From Campylobacter upsaliensis (GTDB lineage Bacteria > Campylobacterota > Campylobacteria > Campylobacterales > Campylobacteraceae): 64,000 nucleotides of DNA. Below the pieces are notes generated by a model, which did no database searches, was not told where the DNA came from, and was given only the letters and a program-made list of their open reading frames with translations. The stretch lies in contig NZ_LR134372.1 of NCBI RefSeq assembly GCF_900637395.1, positions 558,001-622,000 on the forward strand, in the 5' to 3' direction. Of the stretch, positions 50,471 to 59,303 are shown piece by piece; position 1 is the first letter of the stretch; each line of letters begins with the position of its first letter. The position numbers and the translations under genes were made by a program.

Positions 50471-50802
50471 TTTCATCTGGTGCTAAAATTGAGGGTAAGT
50501 TTTATTTCGCTTCTATGCTTCATGTTGATGGGGAGTTAAATGGCATTATCCATTCAGAAAGCATAGTTGTCATCGGTAAAAATGGAAATTTAAAAGGCGA
50601 ATTAAAATCCGATAAAATAGTCGTCAATGGCGTTTTTGAGGGTGAGCTTGAGGCAAATAGTCTTGAAATCTTAGCGGGTGGATTTGTAAGCGGAAATATA
50701 GTCATTAAAGAAATTTCCATAGAAAGCGGAGGGCGTTTTAATGGTAGTTCTAAGATTAAAGAAGATGAGCCTGTGAGAATGATAGAAAATACCATTGATT
50801 AA
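50410..50802 (+). CDS. Bactofilin (CcmA-like)
   Basis: 130-residue cytoskeletal protein forming a right-handed beta-helix that polymerises on the membrane. The core begins ISSGAKIEGKFYF near residue 21 and shows repeated turns such as VIGKNGNLKGEL, VVNGVFEGELEA and ILAGGFVSGNI. The AAAGGAGAG ribosome site fixes the ATG at 50410, inside the M23 gene. The pairing of M23 peptidase, bactofilin and mfd is the same as in Helicobacter, where CcmA sets cell curvature. Confidence 0.92.
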   Translation: MAIFNKGSVSPANPSSETTVISSGAKIEGKFYFASMLHVDGELNGIIHSESIVVIGKNGNLKGELKSDKIVVNGVFEGELEANSLEILAGGFVSGNIVIKEISIESGGRFNGSSKIKEDEPVRMIENTID

Positions 50803-53726
50803 TGCAAGCGTCTTTTTTTGAATATCTCAAAAAGGGTAATTTTTGCGAATTATTACTTTGTGAAAATGAAAAAGAAGCAGACTTACTTGCCCAAGTAAGT
50901 GCCTTTTTTGGGATAAAAACTTTCGTTTTGCCCGATTTTAGGGCGGAATTTGGCGATGACTTACGCGCTTTTTCTAAAGAGCTTTTTGAGCTTTGTAAGG
51001 TTTTAAACGCCTATCATAAAGAAAACACTCAAAAAATTCTCATCTCCCCTCTAGCAAGTGTTCTTAAAAAACTTCCATCAAAAAGGCATTTGCAAGGCTT
51101 TATATTGGATAAAACCAAGCCTTTTAATGTGGAGCTTTTAAAAGATGAATTTTTGCGTTTGGGTTATGAATTTGTCGATATGGTGCAAGATAAGGGAGAG
51201 CTTTCTTTAAGGGGAGAGGTGCTTGATATTTTTTGTATTAATGAAGAAAATCCTGTGCGAATTTTGTTTTTTGGAGAAGAAATTGAAAGCATAAGATATT
51301 TTGATTTAGCCACGCAAAAATCTATCCCAAGTGAGCTTGACAAGCTTGAAATTTGCCCATTTTTGAGCCATTTTTCTAAAAGTGCTTATGAGGAATTTGA
51401 GGAAAAGTTGGAAGGCTTTGAAAGTAAGGCTTTGATTAAGGATATTAATTCTTTGGGTTTTTGGTGCGTTGATGATTTTGAGGATTATTTAAAGCTTGAT
51501 TTTAAAAGTATTAAAAAATTTGACGCAAGCTTTGAAAATGTTGATTTTATTAATGCAAGAATTTTACCAGAAGCTAGTATTTATAGAGATTTACAAAGCA
51601 TTTATAATCAAGACTTTTTCGCCTTACATCAAAATAAAAAAATTACCATTTTAGCACAAAATGAAGCCCTTTTTAAGCAGCTTGAGCTTGATATGTCAAA
51701 TATTATTTTTAAACAAAGCACTTTAAGGCTTAATGTTATTAGTAGTGATGAGATTATACTTTCTTTAAATAAAAAAGATAAAAAAAGGCAAAAACGCAAG
51801 GCAAATTTAATTTTAGATGAGCTTAAAATTGGTGATTTTATCGTGCATGAAGATTATGGAGTGGGAAAATTTTTAGGGCTTGAATTGCTAAATATTTCGG
51901 GTGCTAAAAAGGAATTTGTTGCACTTTCATATCAAAATAATGATAAATTACTCTTACCTGTGGAAAATCTTTATATGATTGATAAATATTTGGGCGTTGG
52001 GGGTGCTATACCCTTACTTGATAAACTTGGAAAAAGCACCTTTATTAAGCTAAAAGAAAGGCTTAAAACCAAGCTTTTAGCCCTTGCTTCGCAAATCATT
52101 GCTATGGCGGCAAAAAGGGCACTCATTAAGCCCAAAAAAATAATGATTGACCTAGAGGCACAAGCAAATTTCGTCCAAAGGGCGGGGTTTTCTTACACGG
52201 AAGATCAAGTTAAGGCTTGTGAGGATATTTTGGAGGATTTTAAAAGCTCTAGGGTTATGGATAGGCTTTTAAGCGGAGATGTGGGTTTTGGTAAAACAGA
52301 AGTAGCGATGAACGCCATTTTTCCTGTGTTAAAAAGTGGCTTTAGTGTCTTTTTTTTCGTGCCAACCACGCTTTTATCGCACCAGCATTATCAAAGTCTT
52401 AAAAAGCGTTTTGAGGAATTTGACCTTAAAGTTTTTAAGCTTGATCGCTTTACAAGTGCTAAAGAAAAAAAATATTTGCTAGAAGAGCTTAAAAATAATA
52501 CGCCTTGTGTCGTTGTCGGCACACATGCGCTTTTGAGCGTTGAGTGTGAAAATGTCGCTTTGGTGATTATCGATGAGGAGCATAAATTTGGCGTTAAGCA
52601 AAAAGAAAAACTTAAGGAATTTTCGCAAAATTCCCATCTTCTTTCAATGTCTGCTACGCCTATACCAAGAAGCTTAAATCAAGCTTTAAGCTCCATTAAA
52701 TCTTATAGCATTTTACAAACCCCACCAGAAGATAGGCTTGATGTAAGAAGTTTTGTAAGAGAAAGCGAGGACGCACTTCTTAAAGAGGCTATTTTAAGAG
52801 AGCTTAGAAGGGGTGGGCAAATTTTTTATATTCATAATCATATCGCAAGCATTAAGCAGTGTGAAAAACACCTAAAAAGCCTTTTTAAAGACTTAAGAAT
52901 TCTCATTTTACATTCTAAAATAGACGCTAAAACCACAGAAGAAGAGATGCTTAAATTTGAAAATAAGGCTTATGATTTACTTTTATGCACCTCTATAGTG
53001 GAGAGCGGGATAGACCTGCCCAATGTCAATACTATCATCATTGAAAAAAGTGAGCGTTTTGGAATGGCTGATTTACATCAGCTTAGAGGAAGAGTCGGTA
53101 GAAGTAATAAGCAGGGTTATTGTTATTTTTTAGTGGAGGATAAGGCAAATTTGAGCGAGGCGGCGTTAAAAAGGCTTGTTTCTTTGGAGAGTAATTCTTT
53201 TCTTGGGGCGGGTTCTTTACTGGCTTATCACGACCTTGAGATAAGAGGGGGTGGGAATTTGCTAGGGCTTGACCAAAGCGGACATATAGAGCAAATTGGT
53301 TATAGCCTTTATCTTAAAATGCTTGAAGATGAGTTAAATGCCTTAAGTAAAAATGAAAGCGTGTCTGAAAATAAGCTTGAATTAAAGCTTAATATCAACG
53401 CCTTTTTAAATCCTGAGCTTATTAACGAAGATAGCTTAAGACTAGAGCTTTATCGCCGTCTTAGCAAGTGTGAGGATAATTCTAGGCTTTATGAGATTGA
53501 AGCGGAAATTGAGGATAGATTTGGCAAACTTGATGTTTATACTAAGCAATTTCTAGCACTCATTCGCATTAAAATTCTAGCCAGTGGGAAATTTAAGGCG
53601 ATTAGCAATTATATGCAAAATATCCAGCTTATTAAAATAAATGATGAAAAAGAAGTCATCAAGGCTAAAAGCAAAGATGAAGATGATATTTTAGAGGCTA
53701 TTTTGGTATATTTAAGAAAGTCTTAA
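50802..53726 (+). CDS. mfd: Transcription-repair coupling factor
   Basis: Superfamily 2 translocase that removes stalled RNA polymerase and recruits UvrA. The 974-residue length is short against about 1150 in E. coli but usual for the epsilon group. The UvrB-like N-terminal region includes GELSLRGEVLDIF near residue 129. The RNA polymerase-interacting region is at about 345-400 (GDFIVHEDYGVGKFLG). The motor has GDVGFGKTE, IIDEEHKFGVKQ and a QLRGRVGRS motif VI. A TRCF domain ends it. It overlaps bactofilin and magIII by one base each. Confidence 0.95.
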   Translation: MQASFFEYLKKGNFCELLLCENEKEADLLAQVSAFFGIKTFVLPDFRAEFGDDLRAFSKELFELCKVLNAYHKENTQKILISPLASVLKKLPSKRHLQGFILDKTKPFNVELLKDEFLRLGYEFVDMVQDKGELSLRGEVLDIFCINEENPVRILFFGEEIESIRYFDLATQKSIPSELDKLEICPFLSHFSKSAYEEFEEKLEGFESKALIKDINSLGFWCVDDFEDYLKLDFKSIKKFDASFENVDFINARILPEASIYRDLQSIYNQDFFALHQNKKITILAQNEALFKQLELDMSNIIFKQSTLRLNVISSDEIILSLNKKDKKRQKRKANLILDELKIGDFIVHEDYGVGKFLGLELLNISGAKKEFVALSYQNNDKLLLPVENLYMIDKYLGVGGAIPLLDKLGKSTFIKLKERLKTKLLALASQIIAMAAKRALIKPKKIMIDLEAQANFVQRAGFSYTEDQVKACEDILEDFKSSRVMDRLLSGDVGFGKTEVAMNAIFPVLKSGFSVFFFVPTTLLSHQHYQSLKKRFEEFDLKVFKLDRFTSAKEKKYLLEELKNNTPCVVVGTHALLSVECENVALVIIDEEHKFGVKQKEKLKEFSQNSHLLSMSATPIPRSLNQALSSIKSYSILQTPPEDRLDVRSFVRESEDALLKEAILRELRRGGQIFYIHNHIASIKQCEKHLKSLFKDLRILILHSKIDAKTTEEEMLKFENKAYDLLLCTSIVESGIDLPNVNTIIIEKSERFGMADLHQLRGRVGRSNKQGYCYFLVEDKANLSEAALKRLVSLESNSFLGAGSLLAYHDLEIRGGGNLLGLDQSGHIEQIGYSLYLKMLEDELNALSKNESVSENKLELKLNINAFLNPELINEDSLRLELYRRLSKCEDNSRLYEIEAEIEDRFGKLDVYTKQFLALIRIKILASGKFKAISNYMQNIQLIKINDEKEVIKAKSKDEDDILEAILVYLRKS

Positions 53727-54412
53727 TGATGAATTCGGCAGAAATTTTTAAAAAACTTTTAAGTTTTGATTTGAAATGGCAGGATTTTGACTGGCTTGAG
53801 GGCAGGGGGCTTAACGAATTTGAGCTTTTAATTTCTGTAATTTTGACGCAAAATACAAATTGGAATAATGTTTTAAAAGCCCTAGAAAACTGCAAAAAAG
53901 CCCAAATTTCAACTTTAAATCAAGTGGTAAATTTAGATAGCAAAGCCTTAGCAGAACTTATAAAGCCAAGTGGTTTTTACAATACTAAGGCTAAGAGATT
54001 AAAGGGCTTGGCGGAGGCTATTTTGCAGGAATTTGATAATATGAAAAGCTTTAAAGAAAATGTAAGTAGAGAGTGGCTTTTAGGCATTAAGGGGCTTGGA
54101 TATGAGAGTGTAGATGGGATATTAAATTATCTTTGCAAACGAGAAATTTTAGTCGTGGATAATTACACTTACCGCTTGGCTTTGCATTTGGGCTACGAGT
54201 TAGAAAATTATGAGGATTTAAGAGAATTTTTTCAAAATGGTATCGAGCAAGAGAGACGGAATTTATGTCAAATTTTAGGAAGAAAATACGAGCTTTACGA
54301 GCTTTATCAAATTTATCACGCTTTAATCATAGCCTTTGGTAAAGTAGCTTTTAGAGGCAAAAAGTTAAGTGAGAAGGGTGAGGACTGGATAAAGTCTTTA
54401 AAAATGCTTTAA
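53726..54412 (+). CDS. magIII: 3-methyladenine DNA glycosylase, MagIII type
   Basis: HhH-GPD base-excision enzyme of 228 residues. ISVILTQNTNWNNV near residue 35, REWLLGIKGLGYESVDGIL (helix-hairpin-helix, near residue 112) and the catalytic aspartate in LVVDNYTYRL closely follow the Helicobacter MagIII protein as I recall it. There is no C-terminal four-cysteine iron-sulfur loop, which separates it from endonuclease III. It removes alkylated purines. It follows mfd by a one-base overlap, putting two repair functions together, and meets the next gene with a 4-base convergent overlap. Confidence 0.85.
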   Translation: MMNSAEIFKKLLSFDLKWQDFDWLEGRGLNEFELLISVILTQNTNWNNVLKALENCKKAQISTLNQVVNLDSKALAELIKPSGFYNTKAKRLKGLAEAILQEFDNMKSFKENVSREWLLGIKGLGYESVDGILNYLCKREILVVDNYTYRLALHLGYELENYEDLREFFQNGIEQERRNLCQILGRKYELYELYQIYHALIIAFGKVAFRGKKLSEKGEDWIKSLKML

Positions 54413-54819
54413 TCATCATATTCACGCCTTAAAATCGTGCCGTTAAAGTCTATGATGATTTCGAAATTATTGTAAAATTTGATTTTATAATAATTAATTT
54501 TGCGTTCAATTTCTTTAATTGCATTTTCTTTAAATTCATTTTTTAAAATGCTAGCGATGTGAGGCGGTAACACTTCATAGCTTATCGCCGTGCCTCTTGC
54601 TTCGATTTCTTTCCACTCGCCACTTATATCAAATTCAAGCTCCGTGCCGTCATTTAATGCTATTTCATAAACATCATCATCTTTTTGTGCTAAGCTAACT
54701 TGGGCTTTGAAATTTTTTTGCAAAAATTCTTTTATGGTATTTGGTAAATTTTGAGGAGAAAGTATGATATCAGCTTTTAAATTTAAAAAAAGTGTTAAAA
54801 TAAGAATTATAATTTTCAT
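54409..54819 (-). CDS. Secreted PepSY-like (DUF2874-type) protein
   Basis: 136-residue protein with a signal peptide (MKIIILILTLFLNLKA). The mature part has two halves with the pattern LPNTIKEFLQKNFKA ... YEIALNDGTELEFDISGEWKEIE and LPPHIASILKNEF ... YYKIKFYNNFEIIIDFNGTILRR, the two-fold repeat of PepSY-like/BLIP-like domains. Such proteins are periplasmic with unclear function. It is alone on the minus strand with a TATAAT -10 at 54845-54850 that sits within a palindrome ending at its ATG. Confidence 0.75.
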   Translation of the reverse strand: MKIIILILTLFLNLKADIILSPQNLPNTIKEFLQKNFKAQVSLAQKDDDVYEIALNDGTELEFDISGEWKEIEARGTAISYEVLPPHIASILKNEFKENAIKEIERKINYYKIKFYNNFEIIIDFNGTILRREYDD

Positions 54820-54848
54820 TAATTTTCCTTAGAATTTAAGGAAAATTA
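54820..54848. promoter_or_regulatory. Perfect palindrome overlapping the PepSY-like promoter and ribosome site
   Basis: Arms TAATTTTCCTTA and TAAGGAAAATTA with a 5-base centre abut the PepSY-like ATG. One arm is the ribosome site of that gene (AAGGAAAATTA) and the other overlaps its -10 (TATAAT at 54845-54850 on the minus strand). It could be an operator; in RNA it could mask the ribosome site only if transcription starts upstream of 54848. Confidence 0.5.
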
Positions 54849-54912
54849 TAGTGCTTTTGAGTGAATTTTATGTGAAATTTGAGAAAATAATATATTTTAA
54901 AGGAGTTATAGG

Positions 54913-55449
54913 GTGATAACTTGGGCTTTAATCATCTTAAACGGGCTTATTTTTATCTTGCAAACTTGGTTTTTTGATACGGATCTTTTTGATTTGTATT
55001 TTTCTCTTAATCTTTTATTTTTTAAGGAAAATTTTTTATGGCAGCCTTTAAGCTCTATGTTTTTACACGGAAATTTCACTCATCTTGTGCTTAATATGAT
55101 AGTGCTTTTTAGCTTTGGTAGGATTTTAGAAAGCTATATGGGAAGTGTGAAATTTGCTTTGCTTTATTTTGTTGGGGGGCTTATAACCTCGCTTTTGAGT
55201 GCTTTTTATCTACTTTTTGCTTTTGAATTTTGGGGGCAAAAAATTTTTTTAGTGGGAGCAAGTGGGGCGATTTGCGTTTTGATGGGCTTTTATGCTTTTT
55301 TGGATAAAACTAGCACAAAAGGGCTTGTGGTGGCTATTTTATTGATGAGCTTTTTACCTTTGTTTATGGGGATTAATGTGGCTTGGTATGGGCATATTTT
55401 TGGTTTTATTAGCGGTTATATTTTGGCATTTTTAAGGAGAAAAAGATGA
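54913..55449 (+). CDS. Rhomboid-family intramembrane serine protease
   Basis: 178-residue six-helix rhomboid core. The catalytic pair is Ser117 in VGASGAICVLMG and His161 in WYGHIFGFISGY. HGNFTHLVLNMIVLFSFG near residue 51 supplies the HxxxN oxyanion region. It starts with GTG, preceded by AAAGGAG. The substrate is unknown; bacterial rhomboids cut membrane proteins in quality control or signalling. The stop overlaps sixA by 4 bases. Confidence 0.92.
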   Translation: MITWALIILNGLIFILQTWFFDTDLFDLYFSLNLLFFKENFLWQPLSSMFLHGNFTHLVLNMIVLFSFGRILESYMGSVKFALLYFVGGLITSLLSAFYLLFAFEFWGQKIFLVGASGAICVLMGFYAFLDKTSTKGLVVAILLMSFLPLFMGINVAWYGHIFGFISGYILAFLRRKR

Positions 55450-55937
55450 AAAAAATTTATATTTTAAGACACGCAAAAGCAGAAAAAGAAATCAAAATAG
55501 ATGATTTTAGCAGAAAGCTTACAAAAAAGGGAAAAGATGAGTTAAAAATCCTCTTGCAAAGACTGCAAAAATATGAGATTAAGTGGGATAGAATTTATGC
55601 TTCTCCTGCTTTTAGGACTAAAAAAACTGCAAAAATAATAGCAAAAAATTATGCTTATGATAAAAAAGAAATTGACCTAATCGCTGCATTTTATGAAGCA
55701 GATGAAATGTGGCTTTTTGCTTTTTTAAAGAATTTAGATGAGGGTGTGGAAAATGTGCTTTTGGTAGGGCATAATCCTGCCCTTTTAAAGCTTTGTGAGC
55801 TTTTAAGCCCTCTTTGTTTGCACTCTTTTCCTACCTCTTCTATGCTTTGCCTTGAGTGTGAGAGCTTTAAGGATTTAAAAGAGCATAGTGCAAAGCTTGT
55901 ATTTTTCGAGCATATCAAGCCACTTAAGGAGAATTAG
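55446..55937 (+). CDS. sixA: SixA-like phosphohistidine phosphatase
   Basis: Histidine-phosphatase superfamily enzyme of 163 residues. The catalytic motif is LRHAKAE with His9, and the second histidine lies in LLVGHNPALLKL near residue 107. SPAFRTKKTAKII near residue 57 is the RT(E/K) phosphate-binding stretch. SixA in E. coli dephosphorylates phosphohistidine proteins; the Campylobacter target is not known. Coupled to the rhomboid gene by a 4-base overlap. Confidence 0.88.
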   Translation: MKKIYILRHAKAEKEIKIDDFSRKLTKKGKDELKILLQRLQKYEIKWDRIYASPAFRTKKTAKIIAKNYAYDKKEIDLIAAFYEADEMWLFAFLKNLDEGVENVLLVGHNPALLKLCELLSPLCLHSFPTSSMLCLECESFKDLKEHSAKLVFFEHIKPLKEN

Positions 55938-55947
55938 ACTTAAGGAA

Positions 55948-55973
55948 TAATTAACTCTTAATTAAAATTTTTT
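55948..55973 (+). terminator. Weak AT-only hairpin after sixA
   Basis: TAATTAA and TTAATTA with a CTC loop are followed by A-rich sequence and six T (55968-55973). With no G-C pairs the stem is weak, so termination may be partial. Confidence 0.35.
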
Positions 55974-56009
55974 AAGTAAGATTAAGAAATTTTATTAAAA
56001 GGAGAAAAG

Positions 56010-56249
56010 ATGAAAAAAATATTTTTCTTAATGTTTGCTTTAGCGAGTTTTTTGTTTGCGGCTGTGAATTTAAATACTGCTACGCTTGAAGAATTAAAAA
56101 GCTTAAAAGGCATAGGAGAAACCAAGGCGAGAGCGATTTTAGATTATAGAAAAGAACAAAATTTCACAAGTATAGAAGAGCTTAAAAAGGTTAAGGGTAT
56201 AGGCGAAAAAACTTTTGAAGAATTAAAAGATTCTATCGTTGTGGAGTAG
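56010..56249 (+). CDS. Secreted ComEA-like helix-hairpin-helix protein
   Basis: 79-residue protein with a signal peptide (ending SFLFA) and two helix-hairpin-helix units: LNTATLEELKSLKGIGETKARAIL and FTSIEELKKVKGIGEKTFEEL. This is the DNA-binding module of ComEA, which pulls transforming DNA into the periplasm. Short secreted versions without a membrane anchor do this in Gram-negative bacteria, and Campylobacter is naturally competent, so a competence role is likely. The ribosome site is AAAAGGAGAAA. It is closed by a strong hairpin. Confidence 0.85.
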   Translation: MKKIFFLMFALASFLFAAVNLNTATLEELKSLKGIGETKARAILDYRKEQNFTSIEELKKVKGIGEKTFEELKDSIVVE

Positions 56250-56263
56250 TTTTATTAGGCTGT

Positions 56264-56289
56264 GATTTTGGTAAGCTTTTACCAAAATC
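56264..56289 (+). terminator. Hairpin terminator after the comEA-like gene
   Basis: A perfect 11-base stem (GATTTTGGTAA with TTACCAAAATC) with a GCTT loop lies between two convergent genes. T-rich sequence follows on the plus strand. On the minus strand the tail is A-rich, so its action there is less sure. Confidence 0.6.
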
Positions 56290-56294
56290 TATAT

Positions 56295-59200
56295 TTATAT
56301 TTTCTTTCTTTCATAAATTTTTCTTAATTTAGTATCAAGTTTATAACAAAATTCAAACAAGGCTGGCACGACAAGTAGGGTTAAAAGTGTGGAGCTAACA
56401 AGCCCGAAAATAATGGTTATTGCCATAGGTGCGTTTGCTTCGTAACCACTGCCCCTTGAAAGTGCGAGTGGTAACATCGCAAAAATCATTGCAAAACTTG
56501 TCATTAAAATGGCACGAAGTCTCATTTTTCCAGCTTTTATCAAGGCTTCATCGACACTTAAACCTTGATGAGTTTGTTTATTTGCCACATCAACAAGCAA
56601 AATAGCATTTTTCCCCACCATACCAAAAAGCAAAATAATGGCAATAAGCACAAATAAAGAAAAATTATGCCCCGTGATAAACAGCCCCACACAAGCCCCA
56701 CCAAAGGCTAGAGGCATTGTTATCATAATGATAAGCGGTAAAATAAGACTTTCATAAAGTGCGGCTAAAACAAGATAAATCAGTATCATTCCCAAAAATA
56801 TCGCAAAAGCAAAACCCTGAATTGTTTCACTTAGTAGATTAATAAAGCCTGAAAAAGCGTAACTTAGGCTTTTATCCTGTCCTAAAATTGCGTCCATATG
56901 CTCCAAAAGTAGGCTCTTAACCGCACCTAAAGAAATGTCATTAGTTGCGGCTGTGATTTTGACACTGCGATTTTTATTATAATGATAAATGTTTTTTAGG
57001 TCTTCATTATAGACAAAATCCACCACGCTTAAAAGCTCTAAATTTTCGCCTTGGTTATTTTTAATACTAATTTTTTCTAGGGCTTTAATATCCTTTTTAA
57101 AAGCCTCATCAAAGCTTAAAATAATGTCATCTTTGAAATTTCCCCTATCCATACTTCCTACCACAAGTTCCCCAAAAGAATAGCTCAAAACCCCCGCTAT
57201 ATATTTAGGATCGACATTTAAAAGTTTGGCTTTTTCTTTGTTGATTCTAAGGCTCACTTCGGCTTTTTTAAGGTTGGCATTGTCATTAATATCCACAATT
57301 CTCTTTTCTTTTTGCAATACTTCTTTTGCCCTTAAGGTCGCCATTTCAAGGCTTTTTAAATCTTCTCCTAAAATTAAAAACTGCACAGGATCATCAATCC
57401 CAGCGCCGTCAATCTTAGGCAGTTCTAAAATTTTGATATTCAAACTTTCATCTTTAAATTTACTGCGGTAAAGACTGACAATTTCATTTTGTCTAAGCTT
57501 TCTTTCTCCAAGTGGCTTTAATTTGACATAAATTTTAGCTCTAGTGGCGTCCTTTGCGTCCTCATAGCCTACAAGCAAAAAGGCGTAAGCGACATTTTCA
57601 TCTTTTTGAATTTCACTAAGAAGCTGAAGCCCTTTTTCCTTCATCGCCTCTAGGCTTAAGTCTTTTTTGCTTTGAGCTAAAATTTGAATTTCGCTATCAT
57701 CTTCCATAGGTAAAAAGTCAAGTCCTATTTTCAAGGCTAAAGCAAAGCTAATGATGATAAAAGCGAAGCTTATGAGTATGAATTTGCCTTTATTTTTTAA
57801 AATTTTATAAAGCAAATTTTCATAAAAAAGCTCCATTTTTGTGAAAAACACTTCGCTTTTTTGGTAAAAAGCACTTTGTTTAGGGTTTAAAAACCTAGCA
57901 CTGAGTGAGGGTATTAGCAAAATGGACACAAAAAAGCTAATTACTATCCCAGAAGCTACGCTAATGCCAAGCGTATTAAAAAACAAGCCCGGAATCGTAT
58001 CCATATAAGAAATAGGCACAAAAACGCATAGCAAAACAACGCTAATGCTAAGCACCGAAAAGCCTATTTCGCTAATGCCAAGATAAGCCGCCTCTAAAGC
58101 GGGATATTCTTTTAATTTTTTAGCGATATTTTCTATCACAACTATGGCATCATCGATGAAAATTCCTATACTTAAAGTAAGAGCGATAAAGGTGAGGCGG
58201 TTTAAGTCATAGCCTAGCAAGTCTATAATGAAAAAGGTTGAAATAATCGAACTTGGGATAGCGATACAAGCGATTAAAGTCGCGCTTAAATTGCGTAAAA
58301 ATAAAAAAACGATGATTATAGTTAAAAATACACCTAAAATCATATCAAAAATTACGCTAGAAAGGTGTTTGTGGATATTTAAACTCTTATCATAAACAAT
58401 GCTAAATTCGATATTTTCAAAGTTATTTTGTAAGACAGGCAGGGCTTTTTTAACATTAGCAATCATTTCTAAGGTATTAAAATTTGCTATCTTTCCTAGC
58501 TCTAAAAGCACTCCATTACCCTCATAAAAAGCCACTTGTTTAGCATCTTCGTAAAGATAAGAAAGCGTCGCTATATCCTTTAAGAAAACGCCCGGCATTA
58601 TCCTTAGCTCTTTAAGTTCATTTAAAGAATTTGCTTCAAAATAACCCTTTAAAATGTAATTTTGCTTGTCGTTTTCAAGCTGTCCTAGTGCTTGTTTAAA
58701 ATTTTGATTTTGTATGAGAGTGGCTACTTCTAAGGCATTTAAGTGGTATTTTCTTAGCTCATTTGGATTTAATTCTATGCGAATTTGAGGCTCTTTGTAG
58801 CCTATGGTTTCTATTTTACCGACCCCGTCTATTCTTTGTAAAAAGGGCTTGATTTTATCCTTAATGCTTTGCATTAAATAAAGCTCATCTTTACTTTTTA
58901 AAAAAAGTGAAATAGAAGTGCCAGAGTCAGAAGACACCTTTTCTATTTCAGGCTTTACGCTAAGAGTAAGGGTGCCGATTTTATCCCTTACATCATTAGC
59001 GGCGACTTCTAAATCCTTGCTTAATTTAAACTCGACCATAGTAACGCTAAAATTATCATAAGCTACCGAGTTAATCGTCTTTACCCCATCTATCTCACTA
59101 ATGGCGTTTTCGATTTCTTTTGTGATTTTAGACTCTACGAAATTTAAATCCCCGCTTATTTTTGTGGTGATTTTCACAAGAGGGATACTCACATTTGGGA

Positions 59201-59303
59201 ATAAATTGACATTCATATTAAAGGCGGAAAGCAAACCAAAAATCACTAAGGCTAAAAAGAGCATTAAAACGCTTATGGGTCGGTTAATGGCTAGTTTATA
59301 CAT
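56295..59303 (-). CDS. cmeF: RND efflux transporter CmeF
   Basis: Inner-membrane proton-driven drug pump of 1002 residues. Helix 1 (about 9-29) comes first, followed by the periplasmic porter domain. The motif LTFIALTLSIGIFIDDAIVVIENI near residue 365 contains the two aspartates of the proton relay, a second periplasmic half follows, and the last helices include LLFGMVGKNAILLVDVAN. The length and the order cmeD-cmeE-cmeF match the second Campylobacter multidrug pump. It ends the operon and overlaps no gene; cmeE ends one base before its start. Confidence 0.92.
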   Translation of the reverse strand: MYKLAINRPISVLMLFLALVIFGLLSAFNMNVNLFPNVSIPLVKITTKISGDLNFVESKITKEIENAISEIDGVKTINSVAYDNFSVTMVEFKLSKDLEVAANDVRDKIGTLTLSVKPEIEKVSSDSGTSISLFLKSKDELYLMQSIKDKIKPFLQRIDGVGKIETIGYKEPQIRIELNPNELRKYHLNALEVATLIQNQNFKQALGQLENDKQNYILKGYFEANSLNELKELRIMPGVFLKDIATLSYLYEDAKQVAFYEGNGVLLELGKIANFNTLEMIANVKKALPVLQNNFENIEFSIVYDKSLNIHKHLSSVIFDMILGVFLTIIIVFLFLRNLSATLIACIAIPSSIISTFFIIDLLGYDLNRLTFIALTLSIGIFIDDAIVVIENIAKKLKEYPALEAAYLGISEIGFSVLSISVVLLCVFVPISYMDTIPGLFFNTLGISVASGIVISFFVSILLIPSLSARFLNPKQSAFYQKSEVFFTKMELFYENLLYKILKNKGKFILISFAFIIISFALALKIGLDFLPMEDDSEIQILAQSKKDLSLEAMKEKGLQLLSEIQKDENVAYAFLLVGYEDAKDATRAKIYVKLKPLGERKLRQNEIVSLYRSKFKDESLNIKILELPKIDGAGIDDPVQFLILGEDLKSLEMATLRAKEVLQKEKRIVDINDNANLKKAEVSLRINKEKAKLLNVDPKYIAGVLSYSFGELVVGSMDRGNFKDDIILSFDEAFKKDIKALEKISIKNNQGENLELLSVVDFVYNEDLKNIYHYNKNRSVKITAATNDISLGAVKSLLLEHMDAILGQDKSLSYAFSGFINLLSETIQGFAFAIFLGMILIYLVLAALYESLILPLIIMITMPLAFGGACVGLFITGHNFSLFVLIAIILLFGMVGKNAILLVDVANKQTHQGLSVDEALIKAGKMRLRAILMTSFAMIFAMLPLALSRGSGYEANAPMAITIIFGLVSSTLLTLLVVPALFEFCYKLDTKLRKIYERKKI

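Noticed and set aside
53726-54412. Endonuclease III (nth)
   Set aside because: The C-terminal four-cysteine iron-sulfur loop is absent and the motifs agree better with MagIII.
54820-54848. RNA thermometer masking the ribosome site of the PepSY-like gene
   Set aside because: The TATAAT at 54845-54850 predicts transcription starting near 54838, so most of the anti-Shine-Dalgarno arm would not be in the RNA. I keep only the DNA palindrome.
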